From: DSYU01 sp963827605
GTDB lineage: Bacteria > Chloroflexota > Anaerolineae > Anaerolineales > Anaerolineaceae
Length of the DNA: 64,000 bases
Assembly: GCA_963827605.1 (NCBI GenBank)
Contig: CAWHBK010000002.1
Span: 1,402,348-1,466,347 of the forward strand
Direction of reading: 5' to 3'
In this document: in pieces, positions 38,719-49,112 of the stretch
Numbering within the stretch: position 1 is the first letter of the stretch
How the letters are laid out: the number at the start of each line of letters is the position of its first letter
Notes under the pieces: model-generated
The model's database searches: none
Told to the model about the DNA's origin: nothing
Seen by the model: the letters and a program-made list of their open reading frames with translations, nothing else
Program-made: the position numbers and the translations under genes

Positions 38719-40011
38719 ATGGGAAACGGAAAACCGTACAACATCTTCGATATGGCCCAGAGGCAGTTTGACCGCTGCGCCGATCTTCTGGCCCTCGACC
38801 CACCCACCCGCGAATTCCTGCGCACGCCCATGCGCGAATACCAGTTCAGCCTGCCCATCTTTCTCGACAGCGGAGAACCCAAAGTATTGCGCGGCTTTTC
38901 CGTTCAGTTCAACGATGCCCGCGGACCCACCAAAGGCGGCGTCCGTTTCCATCCCCTCGAGACGGTCGACACCATCCGCGCCCTGGGCATGTGGATGACC
39001 TGGAAATGCGCCATCACCAACCTGCCTCTCGGCGGCAGCAGCAGCGGCGTTGCCTGCGACCCGCACAGCCTCAGCTCCAACGGAACAGGAAAGAGTCTGC
39101 CGTGGCTTTCGTGCGCCGGATCGCCCACCACGCCGGCCCCGAATGGGACGTGCTCGGCCCGGATATTATGACCGGCCCGCAGCACATGCTCTGGATGCTG
39201 GATGAGTACGAGACCATCCACGGGCGGAAAAGCCCCGGCTTTATCACCGGCAAACCCATCCACCACGCCGGGTCAAAGGGCCGCAAAGAGGCCCCCGGCT
39301 ACGGCGTCATGATCACCGTTCGCGAAGCCCTCAAAGACCTGGGCCTGGAAATCGAAAATACCAGCGCCAGTTTTCAAGGCTTTGGCATGGTTGGCCGGCA
39401 TGCCGCCCAGCTCTACCACCAGATGGGCGGCTGCATCATTTGCGTCGCCTGTTGGAACCAGGCCGACAGCACCGCCTACACTTTCACGCAAAAAAGACGG
39501 CATCGACTTCGACCAGCTCGCCGCCATCACCAACCCATTTGGCGAAATTGACCGCGCCAGGGCCGAAGCGATGGGCTGTGAGTGCCTTCCCGGTGAAGCC
39601 TGGCTTGAGCAGGACGTCGATATCCTTGTCCCTGCCGCCCTCGAAAACCAGATTCGCCTCGACAATGTCGAACGCATCAGCCGCCAGGTAAAAATCATTG
39701 CCGAGGCCGCCAATGGCCCCACCAACCCGGATGTCGATCCCATCCTCAACCAGCGCGGCATCCTCGTCATCCCGGATATTCTCGCCAATGCCGGCGGCGT
39801 TATCTGCAGTTATTTTGAACAGGTGCAAAGCAATATGAACTATTTCTGGAGCAAAGACGAGGTGCTCGGCAAGCTCGACTCCCTCATCACATCCGCCTAC
39901 ATCGACGCCGGCGATTTCGCCCGCAAGAACCACATGTCCCTGCGGGATACCGTCTACATGCTCGCCGTCGACCGGGTCGCCCGTGCCTGTCACGAACGCG
40001 GCTGGATATAA
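38719..40011 (+). CDS. Glu/Leu/Phe/Val dehydrogenase family protein lacking the catalytic lysine, two frameshifts
   Basis: ~430 residues after joining frames across shifts near 39080 and 39490. Dimerisation domain with GPTKGGVRFHP (K72) and MTWKCAITNLPLGG. The catalytic motif normally GGxKGG reads GGSSSG, so the catalytic lysine is Ser108. The C-terminal Rossmann domain (FQGFGMVGRHAA, ANAGGVICSYFEQVQ) is intact. It is probably catalytically changed or a regulatory paralog of the true glutamate dehydrogenase at 42034. Confidence 0.8.
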
Positions 40012-40027
40012 GCCCCGGCTCACCCGC

Positions 40028-41758
40028 ATGACCAACAATCACCGCCCAGCTCCAACTCATTACCCTCAAACGTGGCTCTGCCCGCACCGGCGCCCTCCTC
40101 GATGGTCGCGCCGAAGTAGGCGGCAAGGCCCAGGGCCTGCTCTCCATCCGCCAGGTGCTCGCGGGAATCGACCCAAACGAGTTCCCCGATATCCAGATCG
40201 ATATCCCCGCCATGATTGTCGTCGGCACCAGCGTGTTCGACGCCTTTATCGAGCGCAACAACCTCTCCGAAATTGCCCTTTCTGACCTGCCAGACGAGCG
40301 TATCGCGCACGCCTTCCAGCGCGCGGATATGCCCTTCGAAGTCCTCGGCGAGCTGCGCGGATTGGTCAACCGCTGGACCACCCCCCTGGCCGTTCGCTCT
40401 TCTGGCCTGCTGGAAGATACCACCCAGCGCCCGTTTGCCGGGGTGTATCTCACCAAAATGATCCCCAACAACCCGCCACGACCCGGACGTCCGCTTCCAA
40501 AAACTGGTCGAAGCCATTAAATTTGTCTGGGCTTCAACCTATTTCAAAATTGCGAAAGACTACTGCAAGGCCACCGGCCTTGAAATCTGCGATGAAAAAA
40601 TGGCCGTCGTCATCCAGGAAATGGTCGGCAAGCGCCACAACGAGCGCTTTTACCCCGAGCTTTCTGGCGTTGCGCGTTCATTCAACTACTACCCGGTAAA
40701 ACCCGCCTGTCCCGAAGATGGGGTAGTCAGCCTGGCGCTCGGCCTGGGCAAAACCATCGTGGATGGCGGCAAAGTGCTGGATCTATTCACCGGCCTATCC
40801 CGAATATGCCGCCGCCCATTCAAATCCCTCCAGGAGCTGCTGGAAGAAACCCAGAACGAGTTTTGGGTGGTCAACATGGGCGAGCCGCCCGAGTACAACC
40901 CGATCAAAGAGACCGAGTACATGCGCCGCGAAAACCTGATGATCGCGGAAAGGGATGGCTGTTCTACACCACCTGGCCTCCACCTATGATCTGCAGTCCG
41001 AACGCCTGTCCATGGGCACCGGTAGCAAAGGCCCCCGCGCGCTCACCTTCTCGCCGCTGCTTTCCCTGGATGAGATCCCCTTCAACCGCCTGATTACGCA
41101 CCTGCTCGTCGCGCTGTGAAGCAGCCTTCGGCTGCCCGGTGGAAATTGAATTCGCCATGACCTTCGATCCGCACCGTTTTGGTTTCCTCCAGGTGCGCCC
41201 CATGGTGGTCCCCAACGGCGATCTTGACGTTTCGGGTGAAGATCTGTCCAGCCCGGATTCCGTTGATCGCCTCCGAAACTGTCCTCGGCAACGGCATCCT
41301 TGAAGATGTGCAGGATATTGTCTACGTGATCCCCGAGCGGTTCGACCTGAAAGACACCCGCCAGATCGCCGACGAGCTGGAAAAACACAACCACCGCCTG
41401 CTGGCGGAAAAGCGCCCCTATCTGCTGATCGTCTTTGGCCGGCTGGGTACCCTCGATCCGTGGCTGGGCATTCCGGTCACCTGGGGCCAGATTTGCGGCG
41501 CCCGGGTGATCGTCGAAGCCACCCAGGACAACGTCGGGTTGAGCTCAGCCAGGGTTCGCATTACTTCCACAACATCATCAATCTGGGGTCATGTACTTCT
41601 GCATGCCCTTCACCAGCCCGTACCGCATCGACTGGGACTGGATCGAGAACCAGCCCGTCCAGCACCAGGGCGATCTCACCCGCCATGTGCGCCTGCCCGC
41701 CCCGCTGCGCATCAAAGTGGATGGCCGCGGCGGCCGCGGCCTCATCGAAAAGACCTGA
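40028..41758 (+). CDS. PEP-synthase-type ATP-grasp protein (PEP/pyruvate-binding domain), many frameshifts
   Basis: Recoverable in pieces: GRAEVGGKAQGLLSIRQVL, PLAVRSSGLLEDTTQRPFAG, MAVVIQEMVGKRHNERFYPE, FNYYPVKPACPEDGVVSLA, YLLIVFGRLGTLDPWLGIP, end RVRLPAPLRIKVDGR. This is the N-terminal ATP-binding domain of PEP synthase/pyruvate phosphate dikinase. No swivelling His domain or PEP domain follows, so it cannot be a complete synthase. Frames change near 40035, 40475, 40795, 40955, 41115, 41260, 41535 and 41590. The start is inferred at ATG 40028, 17 bases after the previous stop. Confidence 0.7.
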
Positions 41759-41777
41759 CCCTCTTCTCTTGGGTAGC

Positions 41778-41795
41778 CCGGGCATCCCTGCCCGG
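41778..41795. repeat. Intergenic hairpin with TCCC loop
   Basis: CCGGGCA-TCCC-TGCCCGG, perfect arms, followed by CGGTTCTTT. A second TGCCCGGTTCTTT occurs about 75 bases downstream. The same loop and layout reappear at 55891-55910, so this is likely a dispersed REP-like family. Confidence 0.6.
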
Positions 41796-42033
41796 TTCTT
41801 TAATTTCCGGACGTAGTGCCAGAACTACCGTTCCGCAGCATCCCTGGCCGCCATCTTCCATTTCCTGCCCGGTTCTTTCGATTCCAGATGTTGGCCCCCC
41901 ACCCGCTGCTCCCCTTTCGTTTTTATGAAATTTAAATGTTTTGATCCAAATTTTAATTAAGTCTTCATACCCGTTATGGTATAAACGTTGAAAGATACCC
42001 CATAACCTTATTGTTTTCGATAGGAAGTGCCAC

Positions 42034-43389
42034 ATGAGCGTGATCCAAGATGTCATTGCCAGATTGCATGAAAAAGAAGCCGCGCAGCCTGAATTCCTCC
42101 AGGCGGCGCATGAAGTTCTCACCTCGCTTGAGCCAGTCGTTTCAAGACATCCCGACTTCGTCAAAGCCAAGATCTACGACCGCATCGTGATCCCCGACCG
42201 CACCATCATGTTCCGCGTTCCCTGGGTAGACGACCGCGGTGAGGTGCAGATAAACCGTGGTTTTCGGATCCAGTTCAATAATGCCATCGGCCCGTACAAA
42301 GGCGGGCTTCGCTTCCATCCATCCGTCAACCTGGGGATCATCAAGTTTCTCGGGTTTGAGCAAATCTTCAAGAACTCCCTCACCACTCTGCCCATGGGCG
42401 GCGCCAAAGGCGGCTCCGACTTTGATCCCAAGGGGAAGTCGGATAACGAGGTGATGCGTTTCTGCCAGGCCTTTATGCGCGAGCTCTATCGCCACATCGG
42501 CCCCGATACGGATGTTCCCGCCGGTGACATCGGCGTTGGCGCCCGCGAAATCGGTTATCTGTACGGTTATTACCTGAAAATCGTCAACCAGAATGCCAGC
42601 GTGCTCACCGGCAAAGGCCTGGAATATGGCGGCAGTCTCATTCGTCCCGAGGCCACCGGCTATGGCTCCGTGTATTTCGCCGCCGAAATGCTCGCCACGC
42701 GCGGCAAAGAAATCAGCGGCAAAGTAAGTGTGGTCAGCGGTTCCGGAAATGTCGCCCAATACACCATTGAAAAGCTCATCCAGATGGGCGCCCGCGCCAT
42801 TACCCTGTCCGACTCCAACGGCACCATCGTCGATGAAGCCGGTATTGACCGGGAAAAACTGGATTTCATTCTCGAACTGAAGAATTTCCGCCGCGGCCGC
42901 ATCAGCGAATACGCCCAGAAATACCAGGTGCCTTACTATCCCGACAAAAGCGTTTGGGACGTGGTCCGCGAGCAGAATTTGAAAGTCGATCTCGCCTTCC
43001 CCTCCGCCCACGAAAACGAAATTGACCACGCCAGCGCGCACGCGCTGGTGAAAAACGGCTGCTACTGCGTTTCCGAAGGCGCCAATATGCCCTCCAACCT
43101 GGACGCTATCCAGGTCTATTTGGGCAGTAATGTACTCTACGGCCCCGGCAAAGCTGCCAACGCCGGTGGCGTGGCTGTTTCTGGGCTGGAAATGTCCCAG
43201 AACAGCATGCGTCTGTCCTGGTCCCGCGAGGAAGTCGATCAGAAGCTCCAGGTCATCATGAAGAATATACACCAGTCCGCCCTGGAAGCCTCAGAGACGT
43301 ACGGATGTAAAGGCAATTACCTGGCTGGCGCCAACATCGCCGGCTTCATGAAGGTCGCCAAAGCCATGCTGGCCTACGGCATCGTCTGA
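42034..43389 (+). CDS. gdhA: NAD(P)-specific glutamate dehydrogenase
   Basis: 451 residues, class I hexameric enzyme. Catalytic Lys125 in PMGGAKGGSDFDPKG, substrate lysines in GPYKGGLRFHPS and the IFKNSLTTLP segment, RPEATGYGSVYFAAEML linking to a Rossmann domain (VVSGSGNVAQYTIEKL). Reaction: 2-oxoglutarate + ammonia + NAD(P)H to glutamate; size and motifs favour the NADP type (EC 1.4.1.4). Ribosome site AGGAAGTGCCAC. No frameshift, unlike most neighbours. Confidence 0.93.
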   Translation: MSVIQDVIARLHEKEAAQPEFLQAAHEVLTSLEPVVSRHPDFVKAKIYDRIVIPDRTIMFRVPWVDDRGEVQINRGFRIQFNNAIGPYKGGLRFHPSVNLGIIKFLGFEQIFKNSLTTLPMGGAKGGSDFDPKGKSDNEVMRFCQAFMRELYRHIGPDTDVPAGDIGVGAREIGYLYGYYLKIVNQNASVLTGKGLEYGGSLIRPEATGYGSVYFAAEMLATRGKEISGKVSVVSGSGNVAQYTIEKLIQMGARAITLSDSNGTIVDEAGIDREKLDFILELKNFRRGRISEYAQKYQVPYYPDKSVWDVVREQNLKVDLAFPSAHENEIDHASAHALVKNGCYCVSEGANMPSNLDAIQVYLGSNVLYGPGKAANAGGVAVSGLEMSQNSMRLSWSREEVDQKLQVIMKNIHQSALEASETYGCKGNYLAGANIAGFMKVAKAMLAYGIV

Positions 43390-43442
43390 TATTCTTCGGT
43401 CCTAACCCACAGCACCGGCCATTTTGTCCCGTGCATCCAAAA

Positions 43443-43484
43443 AAGCGGTGTTTTTGAGCGCAATTGTGCTCAAAAACACCGCTT
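43443..43484. promoter_or_regulatory. 17-base inverted repeat between gdhA and the cyclophilin gene
   Basis: AAGCGGTGTTTTTGAGC (43443-43459) pairs perfectly with 43468-43484 around an 8-base loop containing CAATTG. TGTTACAAT, an extended -10, begins a few bases after the right arm. It may terminate gdhA transcription, act as an operator for the next gene, or both; the stem contains T5 rather than being followed by a T tract. Confidence 0.55.
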
Positions 43485-43534
43485 ACTGGTGTTACAATCA
43501 CCCCAATCACACCAAATGCCAACAGGAAGAAGCT

Positions 43535-44232
43535 ATGTCCAACCGAAAACGCTCCAAAAAAGCCGCCCAGGGCAACCCAAATGCTGCCATCCAGATTGCC
43601 GCTCTCGTCATCATCCTGCTCATAGCGGCAGTCATTATCTGGTCTGTTGTCTCATCGCAAAAACCTGCCCCCGTCTCGAATGCACCCGCGAGTGGCGGCC
43701 CAACCCCGGCGGCAATCGCTACCCGCCAGTATGCCTCCGCCCCGCCAATGCTCATCGATAAGAACAAGCAGTATACCGCCACGGTCAAAATGGCCAAGAG
43801 GCGGAGAGTTCGTCATCCAGCTCTATGCCGGATAAAGCCCCCATCACCGTCAACAGTTTCGTCTTCCTGGCCCGCCAGGGCTATTTTGACGGCCTCACCT
43901 TCCACCGCGTGCTGCAAGGCTTTATGGCCCAGGGCGGCGACCCCACCGGCACAGGCAGTGGCGGTCCCGGTTACGAGTTCGTCAACGAAGACAGCGACCT
44001 GACCTTTGACAAGCCGGGCGTGGTTGCCATGGCCAATGCCGGCCGCGATACCAACGGCAGCCAGTTCTTCATCACCTTCGGCCCGCAGCCGCGCCTGAAC
44101 GGCGGCTATACCATCTTTGGCCAGGTTATCAGCGGCATGGATGTGGTCAACGGCATCCGCCTGCGTAACCCGGAGCAAAACCCTCCGGAACCGGGTGACG
44201 CCATGCAAAGCGTGACCATCACCGAGAAGTAG
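43535..44232 (+). CDS. Membrane-anchored cyclophilin-type peptidyl-prolyl isomerase, two frameshifts
   Basis: N-terminal basic stretch and one membrane helix (residues ~19-42), Pro/Ala linker, then a cyclophilin domain: VNSFVFLARQGYFDGLTFHR, GFMAQGGDPTGTGSGGPGY, GVVAMANAGRDTNGSQFFI. An extra base near 43801 (KMAK to GGEF) and an extra G near 43830 (QLYA to DKAP) are the only defects. Start ATG 43535 follows AGGAAGAAGCT. Acts outside the membrane as a folding catalyst. Confidence 0.88.
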
Positions 44233-44238
44233 GTCCCC

Positions 44239-44469
44239 TTACTTGCTGGTCGGACGGATCTCCGCGACCCCATAGCCCATGCGCTGTACTTCCGCTGTGA
44301 TCTTTTCCTCCGACACCTGGGCCTCATCATATTCAACCACCATCTGCGCCTTGTGATAACTGGCCTCGGCCAGCAGAACGCCGTGCAGCTTGTCTTCAAT
44401 GCGTTCCAGAATCATCGCGCAGTTTGGGCATTCCATGCCCTCAATTTTCAATGTAATCCGTTTTGCCAT
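44239..44469 (-). CDS. Heavy-metal-associated (CopZ-like) domain protein
   Basis: 76 residues. Metal-binding motif MECPNC at residues ~12-17 of a ferredoxin-like HMA fold, ending MGYGVAEI. Start at 44469 after AGGAGAAAGC. It lies 22 bases downstream of the SafE-cupredoxin gene in the same orientation, so the two probably form a copper-handling operon. Confidence 0.88.
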   Translation of the reverse strand: MAKRITLKIEGMECPNCAMILERIEDKLHGVLLAEASYHKAQMVVEYDEAQVSEEKITAEVQRMGYGVAEIRPTSK

Positions 44470-44491
44470 GCTTTCTCCTACACGCACCCTC

Positions 44492-45646
44492 TTATAAGTC
44501 AAAGATAATGACCCCGGCATACATCCCCATCGAACACGAGTAGTGCATCTGCGAGCCTGCTTTTTGCGCGGGGATGTCAATCAGCGTCTCGCCGGTTGCC
44601 GGCAGGATTTTCTGCACCCCTAAGGTTGGGATGATGAACGCCCTCGAACACGAGCGCACGTTCTCGCTCACCAGGCGCAGCCGCACCGGCACCCCGGCCT
44701 TCGCATGCGCCACTTCCGGGCTGTAGCCATTATTTTCCACATTGACCGTCACCACACTCGCATCAGCCCCTGTTTCGTTACTGGAGCCTTTTGCCGCTTG
44801 CCCGGACGGGTAATAAACCTGAAGTTCTTGCTTTGCAGGGGCGGCGGTCACTTCTTGCGTCTGGGAAAAAATCCCGCTCACCCAACGCGTCAAAGAAACC
44901 GGGGACCCGGCCAGGGTAAGCCCGCTGTCGATGGTGATCACCGCCAGCACCAGCACCACCACGGCCACAAAGCGCTTAAAGTACTTCTCGACCTTTGCGC
45001 CGATTTGCGTGGCAAAATACGCCACGGCAAAAAATACCGGGCTGGTTCCCAGCGTAAAAGCAAACATCAATGCCGCGCCTTCTATGGGGTTGGCCGAGCT
45101 GAGCGCGACGGCCATCATGGCCTGGGTGACCCCGCATGGAATCAACACCGTCAGGACGCCCAAAAAGATAGGCGTCGCCAGGGAGGTTTCGGCGCCCCCG
45201 GCCGCGGCTGTCTTGCGCAGTTTCCGCCGCAGAAAAGCCGGTGGTTCAAAGGCAAAGTAGCGGAACATGGGGTGTACGTTCAGCATCCGCATGGCCGAGC
45301 CAAACATGAAAATGCCAATTGCGATCTGCAAAAACGCGCGGGCATACGGTGACAGTTGAAACATCTGCCCTACCAGCCCCAAAAGGAACCCCAGCAGCGT
45401 ATAAGCCACCACCTTTGCGCCCAAAAACGCCAGGATTGGCTCGGCAAGTTTCCCGCGAGTTTGCGCCCGGTTTCCCATCCCCTGCTTTTTTCGGCCTCTT
45501 TTGGAAGCCGATGTCTCCAGGTCTTTCTCAATCTGGCCCGCCAGCGAGCTGGCCAGCAGCCCGCCCTGAACAGCCAGGCAGCTTAATCCTCCGGTCGTTA
45601 AACCTGTAATAAACGCGAGTACGAGATTTATCAAGTGAGTCTCCAT
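44492..45646 (-). CDS. SafE/TauE-like membrane protein fused to a C-terminal cupredoxin
   Basis: 384 residues. N-terminal six-helix SafE/DsbD-like domain (LAFITGLTTGGLSCLAVQGG, VLIPCGVTQAMMAVAL with conserved cysteines), then a periplasmic-type cupredoxin domain (~295-384: NVENNGYSPEVAHAKAGVPV, SRAFIIP, MHYSCSMGMYAG) whose Cys-Met-Met residues could bind copper. Such fusions are linked to copper delivery or cytochrome oxidase assembly. Start at 45646 preferred over 45676; neither has a strong ribosome site. Confidence 0.85.
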   Translation of the reverse strand: METHLINLVLAFITGLTTGGLSCLAVQGGLLASSLAGQIEKDLETSASKRGRKKQGMGNRAQTRGKLAEPILAFLGAKVVAYTLLGFLLGLVGQMFQLSPYARAFLQIAIGIFMFGSAMRMLNVHPMFRYFAFEPPAFLRRKLRKTAAAGGAETSLATPIFLGVLTVLIPCGVTQAMMAVALSSANPIEGAALMFAFTLGTSPVFFAVAYFATQIGAKVEKYFKRFVAVVVLVLAVITIDSGLTLAGSPVSLTRWVSGIFSQTQEVTAAPAKQELQVYYPSGQAAKGSSNETGADASVVTVNVENNGYSPEVAHAKAGVPVRLRLVSENVRSCSRAFIIPTLGVQKILPATGETLIDIPAQKAGSQMHYSCSMGMYAGVIIFDL

Positions 45647-45797
45647 TGCCGAGTGCAGATTTAAATAAGCACCCATTCAGCGGGTACTCGCAATAGTGTA
45701 GCATTTCTATGACATTGCATCTATAGGCTTAAATGCTTATAGATAACCAATGCCATATCCCCCACAAACGTCCGCCAGACTGCTCTGGCGTATCTGT

Positions 45798-47175
45798 TTA
45801 TCCGTTCGGCAGAACCTCTGGTTTTGGCAAGGCCTTCAGCGCTTCCATGGCGTCGATTTGCGCCTGGACGACTTCATATCGTTTCTGATCCAGCGGATAA
45901 AAGTACACTGCCAGGTTCCCCAGCAGAATCAACACCACCGGCAGCGGGCCGATCAGCAAACGGATGCCCAGCAGTGAGCGGGCGGTTTGCACCACATCGG
46001 GCACATAGCCGCCCAGGTTAAGACCCTGCCCCACCAGAAAACCGGCCAATGCCCCGCCTAGCGCCACCACAAACGTCCACACCGAGTAGTAGATACCCTC
46101 GCGGCGCACGCCAGACCGGGCATAAGCGTACTCAATCGTATCCGGCGCCATCGACCAGGGCAGCACATAATGCGATGAAAAACCAAAACCGGCCAGCGCC
46201 ATCAGAGCCCAGCGTGCCGCTCGTTCCAATCCGGTCGCCAAAAAACGCTACCCCAACCACTGCCACCAGCGTAAAAGTCATGCCCAGCACATAAGCGCTT
46301 TTCTTGCCCAGCTTTTTTGTAATCCACACCCACACCGGAATGGTCAGCATGGTCACAATTAGCAGCGTGATCATCGCCATGGTTACAGCGCCTTCATCCC
46401 CCAGCACATACTTGTAGAAATAAATCAGCATCGTTTGCATGATCGCCACGGCCGTGCTGTTGCTAAACCAGGCCCCGGCCAGTAACAGGTACGGGCGGTT
46501 GGTGAAAACATCCTGTAGCGATTTGAGTACATTTTCCCCCGCGGGCTTTTTTACCGCGGGCGGCTCTTTGATGCTAAAAAACGTTACCAGCAGCGACAGC
46601 GCCGCCAGAAAGCCAAAGATTGCCGACATGCCGATAAAACCGGCGGTGCGCCCGGCAAATATCGCCATAATCGGCATGGCCGCGCCTGCCCCAAGCAGCG
46701 TGCCGGTAACCGCAAATACCTGCTTGAAACCAGAAATATTGGTGCGCTCGTTATAATCGCTGGTCATTTCTGGCAGCAGCGAATTATAGGGGATGTTGGT
46801 AAACGAATAGACGGTGCATAAGAACACGTAGGTGAGCAAGGCCCAGATGAACTTCCCAGTCTGGTCATCGATACCCGGGTTGCGGAACATCATCACAAAT
46901 GCGATGCCAAACGGGATCGCAAAGAACAGCAAGTATGGACGGCGCCTGCCCCAGCGCGAATGCGTATGATCCGAAAAATGCCCGATGAATGGGTCGATGG
47001 CCGCGTCCCAGATTTTCCCAATCAGCAGGGCCGTGCCGGCCAGCGCTGCGCTCAGGCGCACCTCATCGGTAAGAAAGTTCATCAACCAGAATGATGTGAC
47101 GGTAAAAAAGATACTGCTGCTAAATTCCCCCGCCCCAAAACCAAAGCGGGTCTTTAATGAAATCTTTGTGGACAT
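45798..47175 (-). CDS. GPH-type (glycoside-pentoside-hexuronide) sugar:cation symporter, one frameshift
   Basis: ~455 residues, twelve membrane helices. Family signature after helix 2: KIWDAAIDPFIGHFSDHTHS followed by RWGRRRPYL, as in MelB/GusB-type MFS carriers. The frame changes near 46235 within helix 7-8, where the two frames overlap (FFGDRIG.. to ATGLERAARWALMALAGFG). Likely imports a glycoside with Na+ or H+. Co-directional with the lysoplasmalogenase gene 16 bases upstream. Confidence 0.85.
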
Positions 47176-47191
47176 AGCAATCCTCCCCCGC

Positions 47192-47857
47192 TCAAGCCAA
47201 GAAATAGGCGCAGCTTAAAGCGATCAACAGCTGACCGCCCGCGTAACAAATGGGGCCGATGGAAAATTTAATCGGCGTGCGAAAACGATGGATGCCATAT
47301 TCGACGTCACCCAGAAACAGCATCAGGCTGCCCAGCGTTACCAGCCCTGCCGCCAGGGTTGAGAAGCTGTCTCCGAACAGGGTGGAGATTGCGCGGGTGA
47401 CCATAAAAGGCATCACCAGCCCGTAAATCAATACCGGGATCTTAAAATTATCCAGCTTTTTCCAATACAGGCGCATCAAGAAAATATACACCAGCAAGAA
47501 GATCACCCCCACCCATATATCCGCCGCCTGAAAGCCGCTGAAGCGGGTAAAGGTGATCGCGTACTCCAGATAGGCAATCACAAATACACCGATCGCCGCA
47601 TATAGAATCCTGTCATTGGTCATGTCGATATTGAAAATATCCGCCAGAAAGCACGCCCCCATGCCAATCAATATCCACATGCTGTACTGCGCGTTCGCGC
47701 GCGGGCTCAAGAAGCTCAGCGCAACAATCCCAAGCGCCACCAGCGTGGTCAGGGGTTGGATGATGGCCGTGCGCTTGAGATCGTTGCGGTTGCGCGCGAC
47801 CATATAGGCTGAGATCAGCCCAATGCTGAGCGGGACGGGAATGAGGTGATAGGGCAT
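47192..47857 (-). CDS. Lysoplasmalogenase (YhhN) family membrane protein
   Basis: 221 residues with about seven or eight hydrophobic helices; family features CFLADIFNIDM (membrane acidic pair) and MLFLGDVEYGIHRFR near the end. YhhN/TMEM86 enzymes cleave the vinyl ether bond of lysoplasmalogens; some bacterial members may do other lipid chemistry. It precedes the sugar symporter in a probable operon. The ~270 bases upstream (47858-48124) hold an unclear ~50-codon hydrophobic open frame ending at 47967. Confidence 0.75.
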   Translation of the reverse strand: MPYHLIPVPLSIGLISAYMVARNRNDLKRTAIIQPLTTLVALGIVALSFLSPRANAQYSMWILIGMGACFLADIFNIDMTNDRILYAAIGVFVIAYLEYAITFTRFSGFQAADIWVGVIFLLVYIFLMRLYWKKLDNFKIPVLIYGLVMPFMVTRAISTLFGDSFSTLAAGLVTLGSLMLFLGDVEYGIHRFRTPIKFSIGPICYAGGQLLIALSCAYFLA

Positions 47858-48124
47858 AGCAGCGACCTTGTATTGGCGTTTGGCAGGGAAAAGTGCTCCC
47901 TATTTATTTGGGTACGGTTCCAGTACCTTTTTGTGGACTTGGGAAACCTTGCTCAGATAAATTCTATCATCGCCGGATCAACCGGCGCAAGAGAAAGCCG
48001 ATCACCAACAGCCCGATACCGCTGGCAATGATCTCCGGTTGCACAGTGATCGCCGGCGCCAAGCCGCCACCAATCCGCCAGATCAGCGGCACCCAAATGG
48101 ATAAAGTCGATCTTCCGCCTACCC

Positions 48125-49091
48125 TCAGACCACGCGGTACTTCGGCTCTTCGCCGTTCAATACCGCCAGGCAGTCATCCAGCGCCATAGACCCCATCGTA
48201 TTCGTCGCGCCGTCCGTTTGCGCGCCCAGGTGCGGTGTCGCGATCACCTGCGGCAGGGCCAGCAGCGGGTGATCCGCGGGCGGCGGCTCTTGCTTGAATG
48301 CGTCCAGGCCGGCTCCGCGCAGGTGCCCGCTCTGCAGCGCTTCCAATAAGGCAGCTTCATCTACCACATCCCCGCGCGCGGTGTTGACCAGGAATGCGCC
48401 GGGTTTCATCCGCGCCAGGAACTCCCGGTTGACCATTTCCCTGGTCTCAGGCAGCAGCGGCAGATGCAGTGAGATGAAATCCGCCTTCGGCAGCAGTTCA
48501 TCCAGCGGCAGGAAGGTGACCCCAAACCGCGCCGCAAAGGCCGGATCCGGGTAGGGGTCATACGCCAGCAGGTGGCTGTCAAAACCAGACAGGCGTTTGG
48601 CCAGCTGCTTGCCAATCGCGCCCAGCCCCAGGATTCCGATGGTTTTCCCCTCCAGGCTGATCCCATTCAGGCGCGGGAATTTCCCCGCCCGGGTCGCCGC
48701 CGCCGCGCCCGTCAGGTCGCGCGCCAGCGCAAGCATCAAAGCCAGGGCCAGTTCGGCCACGGAGACCGCGTTCGCCCCCGGGCTGTTGGTGACGATGATG
48801 TTTTTCGAGCGGGCGCACGCCAGGTCCACGTTGTCCACCCCCACGCCGTACCGGCTGATCACCTTCAACCGGTCCGCGCCGGACAGCGCCAAATGGTCCA
48901 CCTGGTCCAGACCGGCGATATAGCCGTCCACGCCCGGCAGCATGCTTTTCACCTGCTCGGCGGTCAGCGGTTTCCCGGTGGCGTTGTAGATCACCTCTCC
49001 GACGAGCGCCTCGAGGCGGGTCTTCAGCGTCGGGTCATTCTTGCCATAAGAAGTTGCCGTGACCAGCACCCGGCAGGCTTTTTAAGTCCAT
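48125..49091 (-). CDS. D-2-hydroxyacid dehydrogenase (phosphoglycerate-dehydrogenase-like), start-proximal frameshift
   Basis: ~320 residues. NAD-binding motif GLGAIGKQLAKRL near 148-160, catalytic Arg (NTARGDVVDEAAL), Glu and His (ATPHLGAQT). Short form without ACT domain. The best start, ATG 49091 with GGGAGGGCGAC upstream, reads MDLKS; removing one A from the A5 tract (T5 at 49079-49083 on +) gives MDLKACRVLVTATSYGK, continuous with the body. Substrate may be 3-phosphoglycerate or another hydroxyacid. Confidence 0.85.
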
Positions 49092-49112
49092 GTCGCCCTC
49101 CCCCAAACAGGG

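Noticed and set aside
37927..39066. 379-codon open frame on the minus strand across the response regulator and dehydrogenase-like gene
   Set aside because: Antisense to two well-supported genes; Gly/Ala-rich low-complexity translation and no family features.
42142..43272. 376-codon open frame antisense to gdhA
   Set aside because: gdhA is unambiguous; the antisense frame is open only because of GC-rich codon bias.
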